From: Bacillota bacterium
Lineage (GTDB): Bacteria; Bacillota; Sulfobacillia; JAJZYS01; JAJZLH01
Assembly: GCA_021827745.1 (NCBI GenBank)
Contig: JAKAUI010000043.1
Span: 1 to 43,812, forward strand
Direction of reading: 5' to 3'
DNA length: 43,812 bases
Program-made: the position numbers and the translations under genes
Shown: piece by piece, positions 42,777 to 43,812 of the stretch
Numbering within the stretch: the first letter of the stretch is position 1
Layout of the letters: each line of letters starts with the position of its first letter
The notes under the pieces: model-generated
Seen by the model: the letters and a program-made list of their open reading frames with translations, nothing else
Database searches by the model: none
What the model was told of the DNA's origin: nothing

Positions 42777-43811
42777 CTATGAGCTTTGGCGGATCGCCTC
42801 CAGGCTGTCCGGATTCTCCAAGGCACTGAGGTCGCCCGGGGGGAGCGCCAAGAAAGCGGCGCGGGCCAGGCGGCGCAGGATCTTGCCGTTTCTGGTTCGA
42901 GGCAGATCGGCGCAGAAGAGCACGCGGCGGGGGGCGAGCGCCTTGCCCAACGTGGCGACGATGGCGGAGCGGATCTCTTGGCGCAGCGTCTCGGTCTGCT
43001 CGGTCCCCGTCCGCAGCACGCAGAAGACGACCAAGGCGCCGCCCTTCACCTCGTCCGGCGTCTCGATGGCCAGCGCCTCGGCCACCGCTGGATGGGAGAC
43101 GGCCGCCGACTCCGCCTCGGCCGGACCCAGCCGTTTTCCGGCCACCTTGATCGTGTCGTCGGAACGGCCGAGGATGTACCAAAAGCCGTCTTTGGTCTCA
43201 ATGGCGAAGTCGCCGTGCACCCACGTGTTGGGGATCTTCTGCCAGTAGGTGTCGAGATAGCGCTGATCATCCTGCCAGAAGCCGCGGGTCATGCCCACCC
43301 ACGGTCCGCCGATGGCCAGCTCGCCGACCTCTCCGACCAGGCGCTCACCCTGGTCTGAGACCACCATGGCCGCGATGCCGGGCAGGGGTCCGTTGAAGGA
43401 GCACGGCTTCTGCGGAAGATGCGGGTAGGAGGTCAGGATGCCGCCTGAGATCTCGGTGCCGCCGGAGTAGTTGATGATCGGGCAGCGGCGACCGCCGACC
43501 GCCTCCAAGAAGAAGAACCAGGGGTCGACGTTCCAGGCCTCCCCGGTCGACCCCAGGATGCGCAGCGAGCTGAGGTCATGGCGGGCGGGCAGCTCTGGGC
43601 CGTGGCGCATCAAGGAGCGGATCACGGTCGGCGCAACCCCCAGATGCGTCACCCGGTGGCGCTCGACCAGCTGCCACAGCCGGTCGGGGGCCGGGTGGTC
43701 CGGGGTGCCCTCATAGAGCACGAGCGTGGCACCGAGCAGAAGCGTGCCGTAGATTGCCCACGGGCCCATCATCCAGCCGAGGTCGCTCAACCAGAACAGG
43801 CGGTCGCCCGC
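42777..43811 (-). CDS. AMP-forming acetyl-CoA/acyl-CoA synthetase, N terminus beyond window edge
   Basis: This is the C-terminal part (about 345 residues) of an AMP-binding acyl-CoA synthetase; the frame stays open to the window's end, so the start is outside. Visible features are RLFWLSDLGWMMGPW, GATLVLYEG, the adenylation segment INYSGGTEISGGIL, GDFAIETKDGFWYILGRSDDTIKVAGKRLGP (core GRSDDTIKVAGKR, hinge), and the C-terminal catalytic lysine in RTRNGKILRR. The resemblance is to acetyl- or acetoacetyl-CoA synthetase-like enzymes, but the substrate is not determinable. It is convergent with scpB and in the opposite orientation to the conserved block, so it likely marks the start of an unrelated unit. 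Confidence 0.9.
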   Translation of the reverse strand, partial: AGDRLFWLSDLGWMMGPWAIYGTLLLGATLVLYEGTPDHPAPDRLWQLVERHRVTHLGVAPTVIRSLMRHGPELPARHDLSSLRILGSTGEAWNVDPWFFFLEAVGGRRCPIINYSGGTEISGGILTSYPHLPQKPCSFNGPLPGIAAMVVSDQGERLVGEVGELAIGGPWVGMTRGFWQDDQRYLDTYWQKIPNTWVHGDFAIETKDGFWYILGRSDDTIKVAGKRLGPAEAESAAVSHPAVAEALAIETPDEVKGGALVVFCVLRTGTEQTETLRQEIRSAIVATLGKALAPRRVLFCADLPRTRNGKILRRLARAAFLALPPGDLSALENPDSLEAIRQSS

Positions 43812-43812
43812 A

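Overview
This window is almost certainly from a GC-rich, deep-branching member of the Bacillota (Firmicutes); Sulfobacillia-, Thermaerobacter- or Symbiobacterium-like groups would fit, but the exact lineage cannot be fixed from here. The evidence is gene order. The efp-accC-asp23-nusB-folD-xseA-xseB-ispA-dxs ... nadK-argR-recN block and the nudF ... xerD-scpA-scpB block are classic Bacillota neighbourhoods. Glycine decarboxylase is split into P1 and P2 subunits, LipM-type octanoyl transfer is used, and the branched-chain 2-oxoacid dehydrogenase is Bacillus-like. Genes are tightly packed, with many 1-4 nt stop/start overlaps and frequent GTG and TTG starts. I saw no rRNA, tRNA, CRISPR array or insertion sequence.

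Layout. (1) 1-6155: glycine cleavage system (gcvT partial, gcvH, gcvPA, gcvPB), octanoyltransferase lipM and glyA, a glycine/serine one-carbon unit. (2) 6155-14248: aroQ, a Xaa-Pro-type peptidase, efp, accC, then the Asp23/AmaP/DUF2273 envelope trio behind a likely internal promoter, then nusB-folD-xseA-xseB-ispA. (3) 14280-15524: about 670 nt of highly structured non-coding sequence followed by a small polytopic membrane protein matching OapA; together these are best read as an OLE RNA locus. (4) 15530-17416: dxs. (5) 17417-24701: an island-like insertion with mixed orientation (histidine phosphatase, DUF1003 protein, toroid-fold protein, oxidoreductase remnant, Dpp/Opp-type ABC transporter without ATPases). 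(6) 24702-31457: nadK-argR-recN, then steA-steB and two glycosyltransferase-family genes. (7) 31485-36899: a structured leader, leucine dehydrogenase, the E1alpha/E1beta/E2 branched-chain 2-oxoacid dehydrogenase genes and lipA. (8) 36967-43811: an unrecognised conserved-looking protein, DUF3866 protein, NUDIX hydrolase, alanine dehydrogenase, xerD, scpA, scpB, and on the opposite strand a partial AMP-forming acyl-CoA synthetase.

How the parts work together. LipM would load octanoate onto GcvH and LipA would insert sulfur, giving lipoyl groups needed by GcvH and by the branched-chain dehydrogenase E2. Leucine dehydrogenase feeds 2-oxoacids to that complex, which supplies branched acyl-CoA for degradation or iso/anteiso fatty acids. 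IspA and Dxs are isoprenoid enzymes, and the lipid-linked glycosyltransferase module may draw on the resulting polyprenyl phosphate.

The strongest observations are the OLE RNA/OapA locus and the repeated absence of sporulation genes (spoIIIAA-AH, spoIVB, spo0A, spoIIM) from the positions they occupy in spore-formers. Secondary points are an ArgR lacking the GDDT arginine-binding motif, accC without accB, a possible RNA junction upstream of leucine dehydrogenase, and an unknown 224-residue protein.
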